The translations under genes and the position numbers were made by a program. The notes below the pieces were generated by a model. That model was not told where the DNA came from. It worked only from the letters and a program-made list of their open reading frames with translations, and ran no database searches. From Thalassia testudinum (lineage: Eukaryota; Streptophyta; Magnoliopsida; Alismatales; Hydrocharitaceae), in NCBI GenBank assembly GCA_037157565.1, contig JAZHRO010000039.1, positions 42,098,001 to 42,162,000 on the forward strand: 64,000 nucleotides of DNA. Direction: 5' to 3'. Shown piece by piece: positions 11,475 to 22,692 of the stretch. The first letter of the stretch is position 1. Every line of letters begins with the position of its first letter.

Positions 11475-11913
11475 ACTAGGTGGTTGGGCTAACCGAGTAA
11501 TCCTGGATACTTTAAGTAGGTGAATAAGCGAGCTGGTTTCGAGTGATTTGCTCGAGATGGTAGTCCCCTGGCTCAGCTAATAGTAGACTTATTTTGCTTT
11601 TGGATTAGACTAGCTTTCCCTTTGGGCTTCATTTTGGCCTCCTAGCTCCACGGGCCAGCTTTTGGTAGGCTTGACTTTCTTTCTCTTATCAATCATTTTC
11701 CGTAAAGTGTCTATCTCCTAAGACCACTCTTTTTAATTGACCAAATTAAATTTTGATCAACCATTTGGCCTTTATTTATCGATCAAAATTTATGTTGATC
11801 GATCAATTTGCATTGGATTTAGCTTTTACCATTTCCACACATACTGATCAACCACTCTTGTTGTCGATTGATTAAGGAACTATGTTAATCAACCAAAATA
11901 TTTTCTTAATCAA
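11475..11913. repeat. Unassigned sequence with TTGATCGATCAA-type repeats
   Basis: No ORF or domain. From 11735 to 11913 there are about eight variants of the 12-bp palindrome TTGATCGATCAA (exact at 11795-11806; near copies end at 11760, 11786, 11851, 11875, 11892 and 11913). The stretch looks like part of an older LTR. LTR E was inserted at its right edge. Confidence 0.6.
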
Positions 11914-12608
11914 TATTACGACTCAACCTGGATCCAAGAGAAGACTAGGTCGGACTGCATCCTTATCCCAAGATCTAGTCATTCATCAAGCAATAAACTA
12001 AAACGTATAACATTTTCACACATTCATCATGACATAAAATAATAAACTAAAAGGGGAACATAATGCATATCATCGAAAGTGCAACAAAGGAAAACCATAA
12101 CATAGCCATCACCATAAAGTGCAACAAACGAAAGGAACTACTACAATTCCCTAAAAGAGAGAAGAACCTACTGCAGTAAAAGGGAAAGCTAACAAATAGA
12201 ACTACGGCTAGGCATGACTAGGTCCAACTCCGTCTCCCTCGGTAGCCTGTGGAGCTGGTTTGTTTCCTCTCTGACCTGAGTATACAACTAAGGTAGGCGT
12301 TAGCAAAGCTAAGTAGATTGGCAGAAGAAAAAGGAAACGTGTAACAACGAGAGCAAAGGTGCAAGTAGTGGTTTATTCAAGCCTTAATAACTTTATATGG
12401 CCTCTTAACCCATTTAATACTTTCCTTATTAAGTTTGTTTAGCGGCTCGTTGCTTCACACCCATGTTTTCCATAACCCACTAAGTATGGTTAGGTTCTCT
12501 TGTTAATCCACATGCCCCCTAACGGGATGATTTCGTTGCAGTATTCTAGGTCGCAGGGCAACCACAGGATGCTCTCATGGCCGAGAGAACATCCCATTCT
12601 TGCCCTAC
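11914..12608 (-). mobile_element. LTR E (B-like), inverted, first part
   Basis: On the minus strand this is the 3' part of a B-like LTR, ending in a mutated GTCGTAATA (11914). The order of blocks equals LTR B2: the end, then the CCCAAGA(C/T)CTAGTC block (11960-11990), the block at 12195-12330 (22980-23110 in B2), then the block around 12536-12600 (23230-23320 in B2). Interrupted at 12608 by solo LTR I. No coding potential. Confidence 0.75.
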
Positions 12609-13367
12609 TAATGAGAGGCTCATCATGGCTTCTAATTACCCCTAATTAACTAGTTTTCCTAGTTAATTTGCTAGGAATATGCATATATAAGGGTTAATTA
12701 TGTAATAAGGGACAAATCATTAAAGGACCTTAAAATAAGTTTAAAATGCCTAATTATAAGTCAATTAATACTATTAATAACTTAATTAATAAATGGGTTG
12801 GAAATATCACTAATCAGTTACCTAATTAATACTTTATTTAACTTAAGTGTAACTTAAGACCTAAGTCTTTAATAACTTAAGTAAGTTAATAAATATAAAT
12901 AAATGGGTCAAAAATGTAAATACATGGCTTTAATATAATATTTAGCTAAATTATAAATACATATAAAAAGTTAGAAAAGAAAATAATTTAAATTAACCTT
13001 AAAAGCCTCTGTTTGCATTTTGGTCCCTATGTTTTATTACAATCGAGTCCTTTTCTTTTCACCTAGGTCCTTAGCTTTCCTTACACATAGGTCCCTGTGT
13101 ATACCGTCTTCTTCATTTCTTCTTCAACTGCTTGAACGGCTGACATTCGGCGGTGATATCACCCTCCGATGACCGCCCATCTGACACCATTCCACCCTTG
13201 CGAAGCTTGCGCTCACCACCTCAACTCCATCCACTGGTCCGGATTATTCATAAATCCTAATTAGGTATAGGCGTTAACCTCACCGGTGTCGGAGACGACG
13301 CCGGAGGTTAAGTTGCACCTAGACGTAAATCCGTCTGGATTCAAGCCCCTTAGCCATCGCCGAACCT

Positions 13368-13376
13368 TATAAATAT
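13368..13376 (+). promoter_or_regulatory. TATA box of LTR I
   Basis: TTATAAATA, 759 bp from the LTR start. LTR A6 was inserted only about 40 bp downstream, that is, near the transcription start. Confidence 0.55.
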
Positions 13377-14329
13377 CCCTCAAACCCTACGATTTGAGCG
13401 GTTAGCTCCCTACTGATGGGAATGCCATCATGAGCCCTAATTAGCTCATTTTGACCTAGAAAAGAGAACAAAAGCTCCTACATAGTCACATGAAGGGCCT
13501 AACTCAAGGAATAATCAATCTAAGAGAAAAGAAGAAACAAAGGGTAAAACATCAATTTTACCATTGCAGTGCAACAACAGGATTTCTCAGGGGCTAAACA
13601 TAGGTAATATGGTCTTAATAAGATAAAAAGTGGGTTGGTTCAATCAGAAAAGGGATAATGTGAAATCTAGGAATTAAATGACTTCTTGTAACCCTAAAAT
13701 AGACCCAACTAATTTAACAAGGTTCTGGTCAGGATAAAATTCAACTAAATCCTTTAAAATTCATGGAAAAATGGTTTCTAGGTTTTAGAACCTATTTTGA
13801 CCTAAATAGGAGTCCTAATCAAATATTTGCCCTAAATTAGGTTTTTGTGTAAAATACCTAGTCAAACATGGTCAAACCTAAAATCCAACTTCACCATTGG
13901 ATTCCTTAGGTCCAAATTAGGTTTACACCAAAATTTGGACCCAAGGGGAGTTCACCTTGACCTACTTTGCAAAATAGTCCAACCCAATTACATTTATGCC
14001 CCTAGCTTTTGAAAACCCTTGCAGACACCCCCCTAGCTTCCTCGTCGTTCTTTACAATCAAGTTCCTCCACCATTACAGCGGAGGAATCCTACTCTGACG
14101 AGGATTCGAGGGGGATATCTCCTTGATTCCTCAAAGAATCCCTCTCAAATTTGAAAGGGAGATTCTCTGAGGAACTCCTGTTCGTATGAAACCAATCTTG
14201 AGTTCTGATTTCCACCCAATCTCTCATGCGAACGCATGCGAGATTTGGGTATCTCTTGACCTTCCAAGTCTGACGAGGTTGCCGTGCTTGGAAGCTTGCC
14301 TTCCAAGCACAAGGCCCTCTACCAGAGGC

Positions 14330-14338
14330 TATTTAAAG
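14330..14338 (+). promoter_or_regulatory. TATA box of LTR A6
   Basis: TATTTAAAG, 916 bp into the LTR. Confidence 0.55.
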
Positions 14339-15535
14339 GTCCCCAGATCCTCCCGTTCCTCCCCAGCTTGGTTTGGCCGAAGATAACCCCCCAATTTCTT
14401 CTCTTCTCCTTCGGCCAAACACCCAGCGAGCTCCAGTGACCTATATCTCCTCCTCTCGTCGCTCTACCATAATACCAGTGGCAGAGTTGCCTCTGCCTCC
14501 GTCGTCCGTGTTGCACCATACCTGCGCATGCGCCAACTACCCTCTCGTCATCATCGTCCCCCTCCTACTGGGATCTTCGTCTCCGGTGGTGGCAGACACG
14601 AGCCGATAGCCATCCTCTATCCTTTCGTCCTCAAATTAGGTCAGGCATTTCCCCCTTCTCTCCTCTTCCTGTTTTCCCCTCTTTATTTCCCAAAATACCC
14701 CTCAACACTCATAGACCACCACCATCTTCTCCACCTCCGGCAGACCATCGGCGAGGTGCATTTGCCACTCCATGTAACCACCCACCTCGCCAGCCACCTC
14801 AGAAGCTCTGCCACATTCCACCGATCATTTTCCCCCTTTCCATTAACCGCCACAACCTCCACACATTCCCCCCAAACAAACCCAACTCCACGACCATAGG
14901 GTGACCTAGGCACGCACACCCAGGTCGCCCCACTCCACGCCGACCACCGAGACTTCTTTGCCATGCCACGGCGAAGCTTCCTGCAAGTTTTGATGAGGCC
15001 GCAAGGCCGTGTTGCATGAATGCAGGTTCTGACCTCCATCACCATTGAAGTAGGAACGAAGCTTGTTTGCAAGATTGCACCAGGCAGCCTCGCTCCAAGC
15101 TCCAGGTCCCAGGCAACGCAGATTCGTCTCACGCACACCTTTAACCAAGTGATTGGCTTTGGAGGGCTCTGCAGCTTTAGCAATTGAGCGCAACCCTTGC
15201 GGGTGCACGCGAGAAGCAGGTGGGACATTTAGTCCCACCTTGGTAGTTTTAGAGTAGGTGAAGCGGTATAAGATGAAAAAGTGTCAGGGGATTATCACCT
15301 CCTGAAATGGGGTGAGGTCCCACTCATCCCATGAAGCCTCGTCCGCGACCCACGTCCCCGCGGATCTAGCACTGGCCCGATTACTTGTGCACTCCTGGCC
15401 CACCACCCACACCGGTGGACCTGTTCCCGGGTGCACTAACCCAACCCGTTTACCCCAGATGACTCTGGGAGAGCAAGCCTAAGAGAGAAAAGAGAGAGAG
15501 AGTTTACGGGGGAGGGTAGGGGTAGGTTTTGCTCT

Positions 15536-15925
15536 TGCAGGGAAAGGAAGAAGAAAGAAGCTGAAGGAGAAGCTAAGGAAGGAAGAAGAAGCTAAGGAGA
15601 AGAAGCCGCAGAGGAAGCTAAGGAAAAAGGCTAAGGAGAAGGCATGACTGAAGAGAAGGCAAAGCTGAAGAGAAATTGAAGCCAAAGAAAGCCAAAGAAG
15701 AAGGAAGAGAAAGCCAAGGCAGAAAGGAAGAAGAAGGAAGGAACAAGAAGACAAAGAAGAAAGAAGGAAACGACAAAGGAAAGGACCAAGGCCAAGGAAG
15801 AAAGAAGAAGAGAAGAAAGAAGAGAAGCCAAAGAGGAAGGAAAGAAGAACAGAGAAGAAAGAAGAGAAAGAAAAGAACGAGCCAAAGAAAGAAGCAGAAG
15901 AAGAAGGAAAAATCAATCACTTTTA
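15536..15925 (+). repeat. Purine-rich tract in LTR A6
   Basis: About 390 bp almost free of pyrimidines on the + strand (GAAGAAAG and AGCCAAAG units). It matches the tract in LTR A2 but is longer, so the length varies between copies. Open frames in it, on both strands, are low-complexity artefacts. Confidence 0.8.
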
Positions 15926-17099
15926 AGACGTCTGTTTCCATAATCAGACATCCAATTCTTCCAAAGTTTTCTTTTATATGTTTTCTAGCTACATTTTATT
16001 ATTCATAAACTCATGCTTGACATTTTGAATTATATTTTGAGTAGTTTTAAGTGTTCAAATTGCCTCTATTATTGAGATTAGTATATGAATTTCATTTGCT
16101 CCCTGTGTTCGCCCTCGGACTTAAACTTCGAGTAATAAAATTTATTTATTTTCAAAGCGATTTCAACTATACTACGATGCATTCATTTTAAACCCGATTT
16201 CACTTTCGACAAACACCTACCCTCTTCCCCAATCGTAGATAACTGATAGGATATTCTCTCCAACTCCAGCGACCTACCCCACTTTCATACACTTCTTCCG
16301 ATCGCTTCCACCATCTGCCAAGCTCCGTCGTCTTCTGCCGCGTCTCTGGACAAAGCGACGACTCCGGACTCCGCTTCTACTTCGCAAACACACCCACCGG
16401 ACTTCTTCCTTTTTCCCTCTGACTTCTTCCTCTGTTATGAACTTTGACAGAGCTTTTCATCTCCCTTTCATCCAAGTAAGTAGCCTTAACTCATAAGAGT
16501 AGGTTAGCAGTAGTTAGGACTAGGTGTAGCTTAGATTTAATGCACTTTTAATTTATCTTCCTCGACTCCGATGAGGCCAAGTTTGGCCTCGCTAGGCCTT
16601 CGTTCGCACTTCCAAGAATTGTTCCACTTTTCTTATCTCTCCATGGTCCACTTCCACTTCCTTCCACTCACTATTACCACCTATACCGCCTAAACCACCT
16701 CACCATCACCGGCGACCTTCGCTGTCTATGGTGGAGTTCACCAAGCCTTCTCCACCTCCAATAGGGTCTTCCAACACATGTACATCACCTTAGGACCCTT
16801 CCCAACCCTCGATCTACCTTAATTGTCCACTTAATCACCTACACCAACTTACATGCACCTGGACACTTCACTATCCATGGTGAAGTGTCCAAAAGCTATC
16901 TCACACCCAATTAAGGTCCTACATCACCCCCCTAACACCTAAGGACCTTAACAATTCCATTAATTGCTCCTATAGAGTCTCCTACTAGAAATGCCCAAAT
17001 TCCCCCTCATTTTTAAGCTCGCTATCAATGGTGGCTCAGAGATGAGTTAATCACCTAATTAATTAGTCCACTAACATCGTCTCACTCCATAGAACCTTT

Positions 17100-18330
17100 C
17101 CCCTCACTTAATTGAGTGAGGTGAGGGGAGGTATTCTGAGCTCTATCGAACTCAGAATGCCAAATCCTTGAATTCCACAAACAATCTTTTGTTCTGATTA
17201 TTCTCTGAGACAATTGGGGAGATCTTAGGATCTGTCTAGGTCCTAGGAATCTCCACGAGTCAGTAATGGCCTCATTCACTGAGGTTTTCATCTCTGAATA
17301 TCAGAACTAGACTCACCAGAGCTTTAGCGAGCTCCGGCGAGTCATTTTTTAACTTCAACCCTTGATAGGCTCTGAGGAGTTCTAGACTGCATCATTGAGG
17401 CTTAAGGATCATGAATTGGTGATTGGATCAGTGTTTTAATATCTAGAGCTTGTAGATGACCTCTGTCTTCTCCAACTTCGGCAGAGTTGGAGAGTTGTCT
17501 CTGTTAGGGTTTAGGTCGCTATAAGAGGTTCAGAAGCAAGAGTAAGACTTGTTTAATTCATCCTTGACCTTCTATTGATCTAAAAACCTCTAGGATTCTC
17601 CACCGAGCAAAATCCTTCAGGATCTCAGGTGATGAACTTGAAATCCTAGGATTCTAGCTCAAAACCTAGTTTTGATAATCTGAATCAATTTCTGTGATGA
17701 CGTAGAGCAGATCTAGAGTTTTAATTAGGTCAGAGATTGGTTAATCAAGAAAGTTGACTTTGACCTCACCTTGGTCAACCCCAGGTTCAATTTGAGGATT
17801 AAGTGTTTAATTCTGTGAATTAAAATTCTTTCTGGGATGATTTATAATGTGTTTGGGATGGATTGGAAGGTGTTTTATTGAGAATTTAGGCCAAATTAGA
17901 TTTCTGTCTAGTTTTGGTCATTTTTGAACCCATACTAAGTTCATGGTGTTCTTGGCGAGTTTCAATCGTCAATTCAGTCTAGATGTGATCGTAACAACCT
18001 TCAGAGGTTGTTTGATCAGTTGCTGCTGGTTGTTAGCTCTCCAATGGTCAATTTAGCATTTGAATTGAAGCTTTAGAGCTTAAGTACGAAGCTCTGAGGT
18101 GCATTCCTCTTCCTGTAGCTGCTTTAAGTCCCCTTCTCCATTAGTTTACTACGGAATCACCCACTGAAGGTGATCCAGACCTCATCTGGAGGTCAGAAGC
18201 CTCTTCCACAGATCAAAAGACTTGGAATCACTGTCTGCAGGCCTTAATGGCCATGGTGAACCTTCCAACTTCGCCCTTCGAATCGAAGGGTCAGATTGGA
18301 TTTGAACACCAAATTGGTGTTCCAATCTTG
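17100..18330. repeat. Cluster of short hairpins in LTR I
   Basis: Many perfect or near-perfect short inverted repeats follow one another. Examples are CCTCACT/AGTGAGG (about 17101-17122), ATTCTGAG/CTCAGAAT (about 17132-17158), GGAGAT..ATCTCC (about 17218-17254), CCCTTCGA/TCGAAGGG with a one-base loop (about 18275) and GAACACCAA/TTGGTGTTC (18303-18322). No coding potential. Confidence 0.65.
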
Positions 18331-19569
18331 TAAAGCTTCTCAAGAGCTCTCGATCGAGCTTTGGAATGCCCGATTTGACCCAGCCAATCACTGGGAATCT
18401 TCGTCAGAAGTTCGGCCTGGAGCTGGGAAAGATAGTCCCAACTCGGAAGTTCCTAAGTGCTTGCACTAGTATATTACGAAAAATTGCATATGCCTTCTCG
18501 GTCGTCAACGTAGGGAGTGAAATGAAACTGAGCTTGGGCGCGAGTGCGTGCAATGCACGTGCCTGCGCATGTGTGTGCGTGCATGTGCCTGTAGGCATGA
18601 GCATGGGCCCGTGAGTGGGCGTGTGGGCCTGGGTGGCCGGGTACTGTGCATTGATGAACATATGAAAAAATCCACCAATTAAAGAATTAGGCCCAAGCTT
18701 AAGTAGGGTCTGGTCCCGCCCAATTGGGCACTGTATATCCCCGAACGAGCTTGGGTCGCCCATAAAAAAAATTTAATTTTTATAATTGAAGATTAAATGG
18801 GCTAAGTGTTGGTGTGAATTTGGTTAAGTGTGGAACTCATTAAGCATAGTAAAGAAGTTAAGGCTAAGGAAAGGAATGAGCTAAGGAGAAAGAGATAAGC
18901 GAATGAAGCTAAGGAAGAGAGTAAAGGAAGAGAGGGAATAAGAGAGAGAGCATTGACAGATTAGAAAGGAAATAAAGAGAAATGCTAAGGGCTGAAGAAA
19001 GAGGAGAAAGTCAGACGTCTCGCCATTGGACTTCTAGTTTGCATCTTTAAGATGTCTGCTTTGTAATTATCTTGTTATCACGTTCTCTTTTGATATTTTG
19101 AGCTTTAAATGATGAAATAAAGGCATTGTATTCATTTGTTTAGCAATTTCTTGCCTTTATCTTTTGTAAATAACTACATTTGAAGTAATAAACATATTAC
19201 TTAGTTTTTAATGCTAAATCATATGTGTAAATGTGTTCCTTCTTATTTGGAATAATGGCATATGCTAATTTGATCTATCTCTTGTGCAATTATTTGTGTA
19301 CTTAAAGTATTTTAACTATAATCTGATTAATTAATTGATTCTTAATTATGCTTAGGAATTAAATGGTGAATTAAGCTACTATTATGCCTCCCAGTGAATA
19401 ATCTGGACTCAACCAGTTAAAAAGAATTTAAAATCTAAAATGTTAGGTTAACTTGATCATATACTACACTCATGACATTAATTCGAGTTAACCTAAGTTA
19501 CTTTCTCACACAATTAATTAAGCCTAAATAACTTAATTAACTATGTTGAGGGATCTAACAATCACCTAC

Positions 19570-20010
19570 CACTTAGTCTACCGCCCTGGGGTCATTACCG
19601 CGATGTAGTGGTGACTATGGCATACGCGATAAACACACGGGGTGCTACCCCATGTTGGTTCGTGGTCAGCCTTTTCCACTAACAGGTATGCACAAAAAAT
19701 AGAACATAAGCCACACCACCTCCACAACATTGCGTACCTTCACCTGACTATCCCGGTTGACCCTTCGTGGGCCCCGTAGGAGTTCTCACAGGAAGGTTGT
19801 TCCTCCTATGAGTCTCTACCCGGAGAGGTCAGCTCTCTCCCTATGCAACAGGGTGGTTAGCTATCCTCGGTACGTGTGTACTCGAGGGCCAGCTCACCCA
19901 CATAATTAAACCTCAACACAGGCTAGTTATTACTCCAATCTCGCAAGTTTTCATCCCATTAGAAATTCCATTCACACTGCGACTCAAGTATCCTTACTAG
20001 TTTACCTTAG
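19570..20010 (-). mobile_element. LTR E (B-like), inverted, second part
   Basis: Continues the block order of LTR B2 after the LTR I insertion. 19570-19690 matches 23340-23460 (GCGATAAAC.CAC and TGGTTCGTGGTCAGCC-like segments), and 19740-19920 matches the GGGAGAGCTAGC/GGGCCAGCTCAC-rich U5. Similarity fades near 20010; the promoter half of the LTR is missing. Confidence 0.65.
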
Positions 20011-20651
20011 GGTTTGCATGGTTCCCTATTTGATTGCTTACAAGTTGAAGCGTTGTCAATCTTAGCTTTTGGCACAATCCAAACAAGAGATGTCATGGTC
20101 AACCAACTGAAGCTTGTTTCCGTGGATTCGGTCCATAGGTTAGACCTTTTGTTGTGATGTTATAGCTAGACGTCCAAGGAGAATATTGGATGTTCGACTA
20201 GTGTTGTTATGGGTTGTTGAGTTCATGGCAAAAGCTTATCTTAGAGGATTCGAGGCGAGGGTTGTCTTGGGGTTTGCGAAGGAGTTTGCGAGACATGAAA
20301 TGTTGGCGTTGCACACAATGTAATCAATCGTACTCAGCACTAAGAGCCTTATCTGCTTGCCAAGATGAAGGGAGGCCCTCTAGGTGGGACTTGTTTGAGA
20401 AGACACAACACGTGATGTTGTGCTACGCTACCCACAGGTATAATCTCTTACTTATAGGGATCCCGGAATGGGAAGAAGCTAGTTCTTCCTATGTGGTTTC
20501 GATTTTAATAGGCTATTGTTATTTTATCGATCTACATTATTCAGGTTTTATGGGAATCGACCTGATGAAAATTTTTAAACACCTATGTTTTCATGCTTTT
20601 GTGATGTCACAGGAATCATTGATTGTTAAGTGGGTCCAAGACCATATTTCC
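20011..20651. other. Unassigned; one unrecognised open frame
   Basis: A 154-codon frame (20214-20678, +) contains WRCTQCNQS, but I see no known domain, and its end overlaps the start of copia gag coding sequence in another frame. It may be a chance frame in a degraded copia 5' region. No LTR or PBS could be recognised. Confidence 0.3.
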
Positions 20652-21560
20652 CAACATCAATATGACTGGAATGCTTGAAAAATTCAATGGGTAGAATTTC
20701 AAGTGTTGGCAACAACACATGAGAATCTAGTTGACAACGATTGGTCTAATATCCGTGCTAGAAGCATAATGTCCAACTGAGGTGGAGGATAACCCCGAAA
20801 AACAAAAGGAAGTATCTGTGTGGAAGGAGCGATATCATATATGTCATGGTTGCATCTTGTTGGTTCTATCCAACACATTATTTAACATATATTGCTCCTC
20901 CACTTGTACTGTGAGGGGGTTTGAGAAGAACTCAACAAGAAGTACAATACTGAGGATCTCAATATCGAGAAGTACTCAGTTGCAAAGTTGAAATTCTACA
21001 TGGTTGAGGGCAAGCCTGTATTAAAGTAGGCACATGAACTTTTTCTTTTGCTACATGGTTTAACATATGCTGAAATGAAACTTCCTGAGAAATTTCAAAT
21101 AATGGCAATCATAGAAAAATTCTTGAAGTCTTGGGAGGATTTTGGTATGTCTCTCAAGCTTAGGATAGGGCAATTTCTATTGAGGAGCATAGAAAGCAAA
21201 AACCCACTATGCCCATAGTTGTTCAGGCAAAGCCGAATGTAATGACATTGAAGGACAAGGATAATAATAAGGGAAAGAATAATAAGAATAGAATGAAAGC
21301 CAAAAGCAAGATTCGGAAAAAATCAAAGAATAAACCATGTTAGCATTGTGGGTAGATTGGGCAATAGAAGGATTGTCCTTCTCACAAGGATTAACAGAAA
21401 ATTAGAGATGGGAATCCTTCGGTAAATGTGGTCACTAAGGTGACCAGACCTAGCAACGGGTATGTCTCTATAAAACTCGAACTCTATACTATTCATGAGC
21501 TTAATGAGTGACTTGTGGACATGAGAGCTAATGCACATGTTTGTAGTGATAGATCATATT
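20652..21560 (+). pseudogene. Ty1/copia gag and start of protease (decayed)
   Basis: Pieces in several frames follow the order of plant copia Gag. There is a LEKFNG start (about 20667), an EDNPEKQKE..WKERY block (20783-20840), LSNTLFNIY (about 20868), KKYNTEDLNIEKY (about 20935-20975), LPEKFQIMAIIEKFL..SWEDF (about 21080-21145) and a zinc knuckle relic C*HCG..GQ*KDC (21338-21370) whose histidine is replaced by Gln and which holds stops. A protease-like HVCSDRS stretch ends it near 21555. No RT follows. Frameshifts and stops throughout make it a dead fragment; both LTR boundaries are unclear. Confidence 0.8.
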
Positions 21561-22692
21561 TTTCTTCTTATCAGCCCTACAGCAATAAAACTATGAAGAT
21601 GGGGAACGATTCTATAGCTAAGTGATTGCACAGTAGAAATACACCAGTAAATATGTCATCTTGTGTAATTTCCTAGCATCGCCATCGCATCCTATGTAGC
21701 TGTAGTTGCATTTGTAAATAGACGCCTGCATGCATTTATAAAGAGGGGAGGAGAGTACGAATAATTGACCATCTATTAATTAACATCTTCCTCAAGTGAG
21801 TCATTTCAATTTCACCATTTTCATTTTTTTATTTACTTTGAATTTTTCTCTCTCGTGCGGCTGCAAGGCATGGGACATGCGCACCTCTTCGCGCCTCTCC
21901 TCCTGCCAACAGCATGGCAGGACGTGCGCTGCCAGCAGCATGGTTGTGGCATGCTTCCTCCTCTTTAAAATGCTTTGCTCTCTCCCTTGTGCGGGAATGC
22001 ACTTTCATACACCTGCAGACACCTTCAAACCCACCGTTCGCCCTAGGCTAACCTCCTCCCCTCTCCCTCTCCATACACAGTACCTCTTCTCACTGAGAAG
22101 AGGCACACCGTGCGAAGGAGAGAACCCACAGTGGTCTCAGACCACCACTGTGAGTTCCACCACCGCCCAACTTTTTCGTGAGCAAGTGGGCGAGGTGGAT
22201 TCACCTTTTGCTTTTACTGCCGATCGTCTTCACCATTGCCAGAGCTTCAAGCTCGCAAGCTCAGAACTCCAGCAGCATCGCAAGACTGCCTGCAGCTTCG
22301 CCGGCCACCGTGTGCGTGCCTGCAGGACTTGCACAGCCATTTTCCGCACGCGTAGGCGCTCCACAGCACGCCCACGCACACAGAAACAACCACTACCGGT
22401 CGCCCGCTCCGCGCGACACTGTAGCTACTGTTCATGCCTCTCAGTGCGACACTGTAGCCACCGGCTCGTTTCTCACTTAGCTGGTGGCACAGCGCTCTCT
22501 CTCCTCAACGCTACCCGCTCCAGTTGGTCGCCCGCACCCGTCTGTGCCTCACCACGCCCGCCCGCAATGCTGCGCGCTGCGCTGCGCTCACCTGCACCTG
22601 CCCGCGCACGAAGAAAGCACAGGCGCTCCCCCCAGCACACCGCGCGCGCTCTCTCTCCTGCGCCCGCGTAGCTGTGCGCATCAGATGACAGG
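21561..22692. other. Unassigned noncoding, LTR-like, target of LTR B2
   Basis: A TATA-like TTTATAAAGAGGGG lies at 21736, followed by GC-rich sequence (21850-22690) with CACTGTAGC(T/C)AC repeats at about 22420 and 22452. The long Arg/Ser/Pro-rich frame 21796-22671 has overlapping open frames on both strands, as expected of CG-rich sequence, and no domain. Probably U3/R of a further degraded LTR; it continued into 25402 before LTR B2 was inserted. Confidence 0.45.

Larger units (their letters stand above)
13414..16215 (+). mobile_element. Solo family-A LTR (copy A6), nested in LTR I
   Basis: A 2802-bp TG...CA unit (TGATGGGAATGCCATCA ... GACAAACA) flanked by a perfect TSD CCTAC (13409-13413 and 16216-16220). 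It aligns with LTR A2 from end to end. TATA (14330), the GACTCTGGGAGAGC-like block (15461), the purine tract (15536-15925) and the U5 motif GCTCCCTGTGTTCGCCCTCGG (about 16099) are in matching positions. A pair of CAGACGTCTG-type motifs 20 bp apart lies at 15925 and 15945. No internal region follows, so it is a solo LTR left by LTR-LTR recombination. Confidence 0.9.
12609..19564 (+). mobile_element. Solo LTR I (A-like, about 4.1 kb) with nested LTR A6
   Basis: Flanked by a perfect 5-bp duplication CCTAC (12604-12608 and 19565-19569). Removing one TSD copy and the insert restores the alignment of LTR E with LTR B2. It starts TAATGAGAGGCTCATCA, a mutated A-type terminal dyad, and ends ACAATCA. 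It has a TATA box at 13368, a purine-rich tract (18850-19010) and a relic of the U5 motif (CTCCCAGTG, 19390), the same order as in family A. Without the nested LTR (13414-16215) it is about 4.15 kb. No internal coding region is present, so it is a solo LTR. Between 16216 and 19564 no gene is visible; hairpins cluster at 17100-18330. Confidence 0.75.

Noticed and set aside
15479..16008. Phe/Ser/Leu-rich minus-strand ORFs as membrane proteins
   Set aside because: Antisense of the purine tract; hydrophobicity is a composition artefact.
12643..19543. 10-bp direct repeat TAATTAACTA as a Mutator-type TSD
   Set aside because: AT-rich; no terminal inverted repeats next to it. The CCTAC boundaries nearby restore the LTR E alignment much better.
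21796..22671. 291-codon Arg/Ser/Pro-rich open frame
   Set aside because: CG-rich sequence with overlapping open frames on both strands, no domain, in an LTR-like context.
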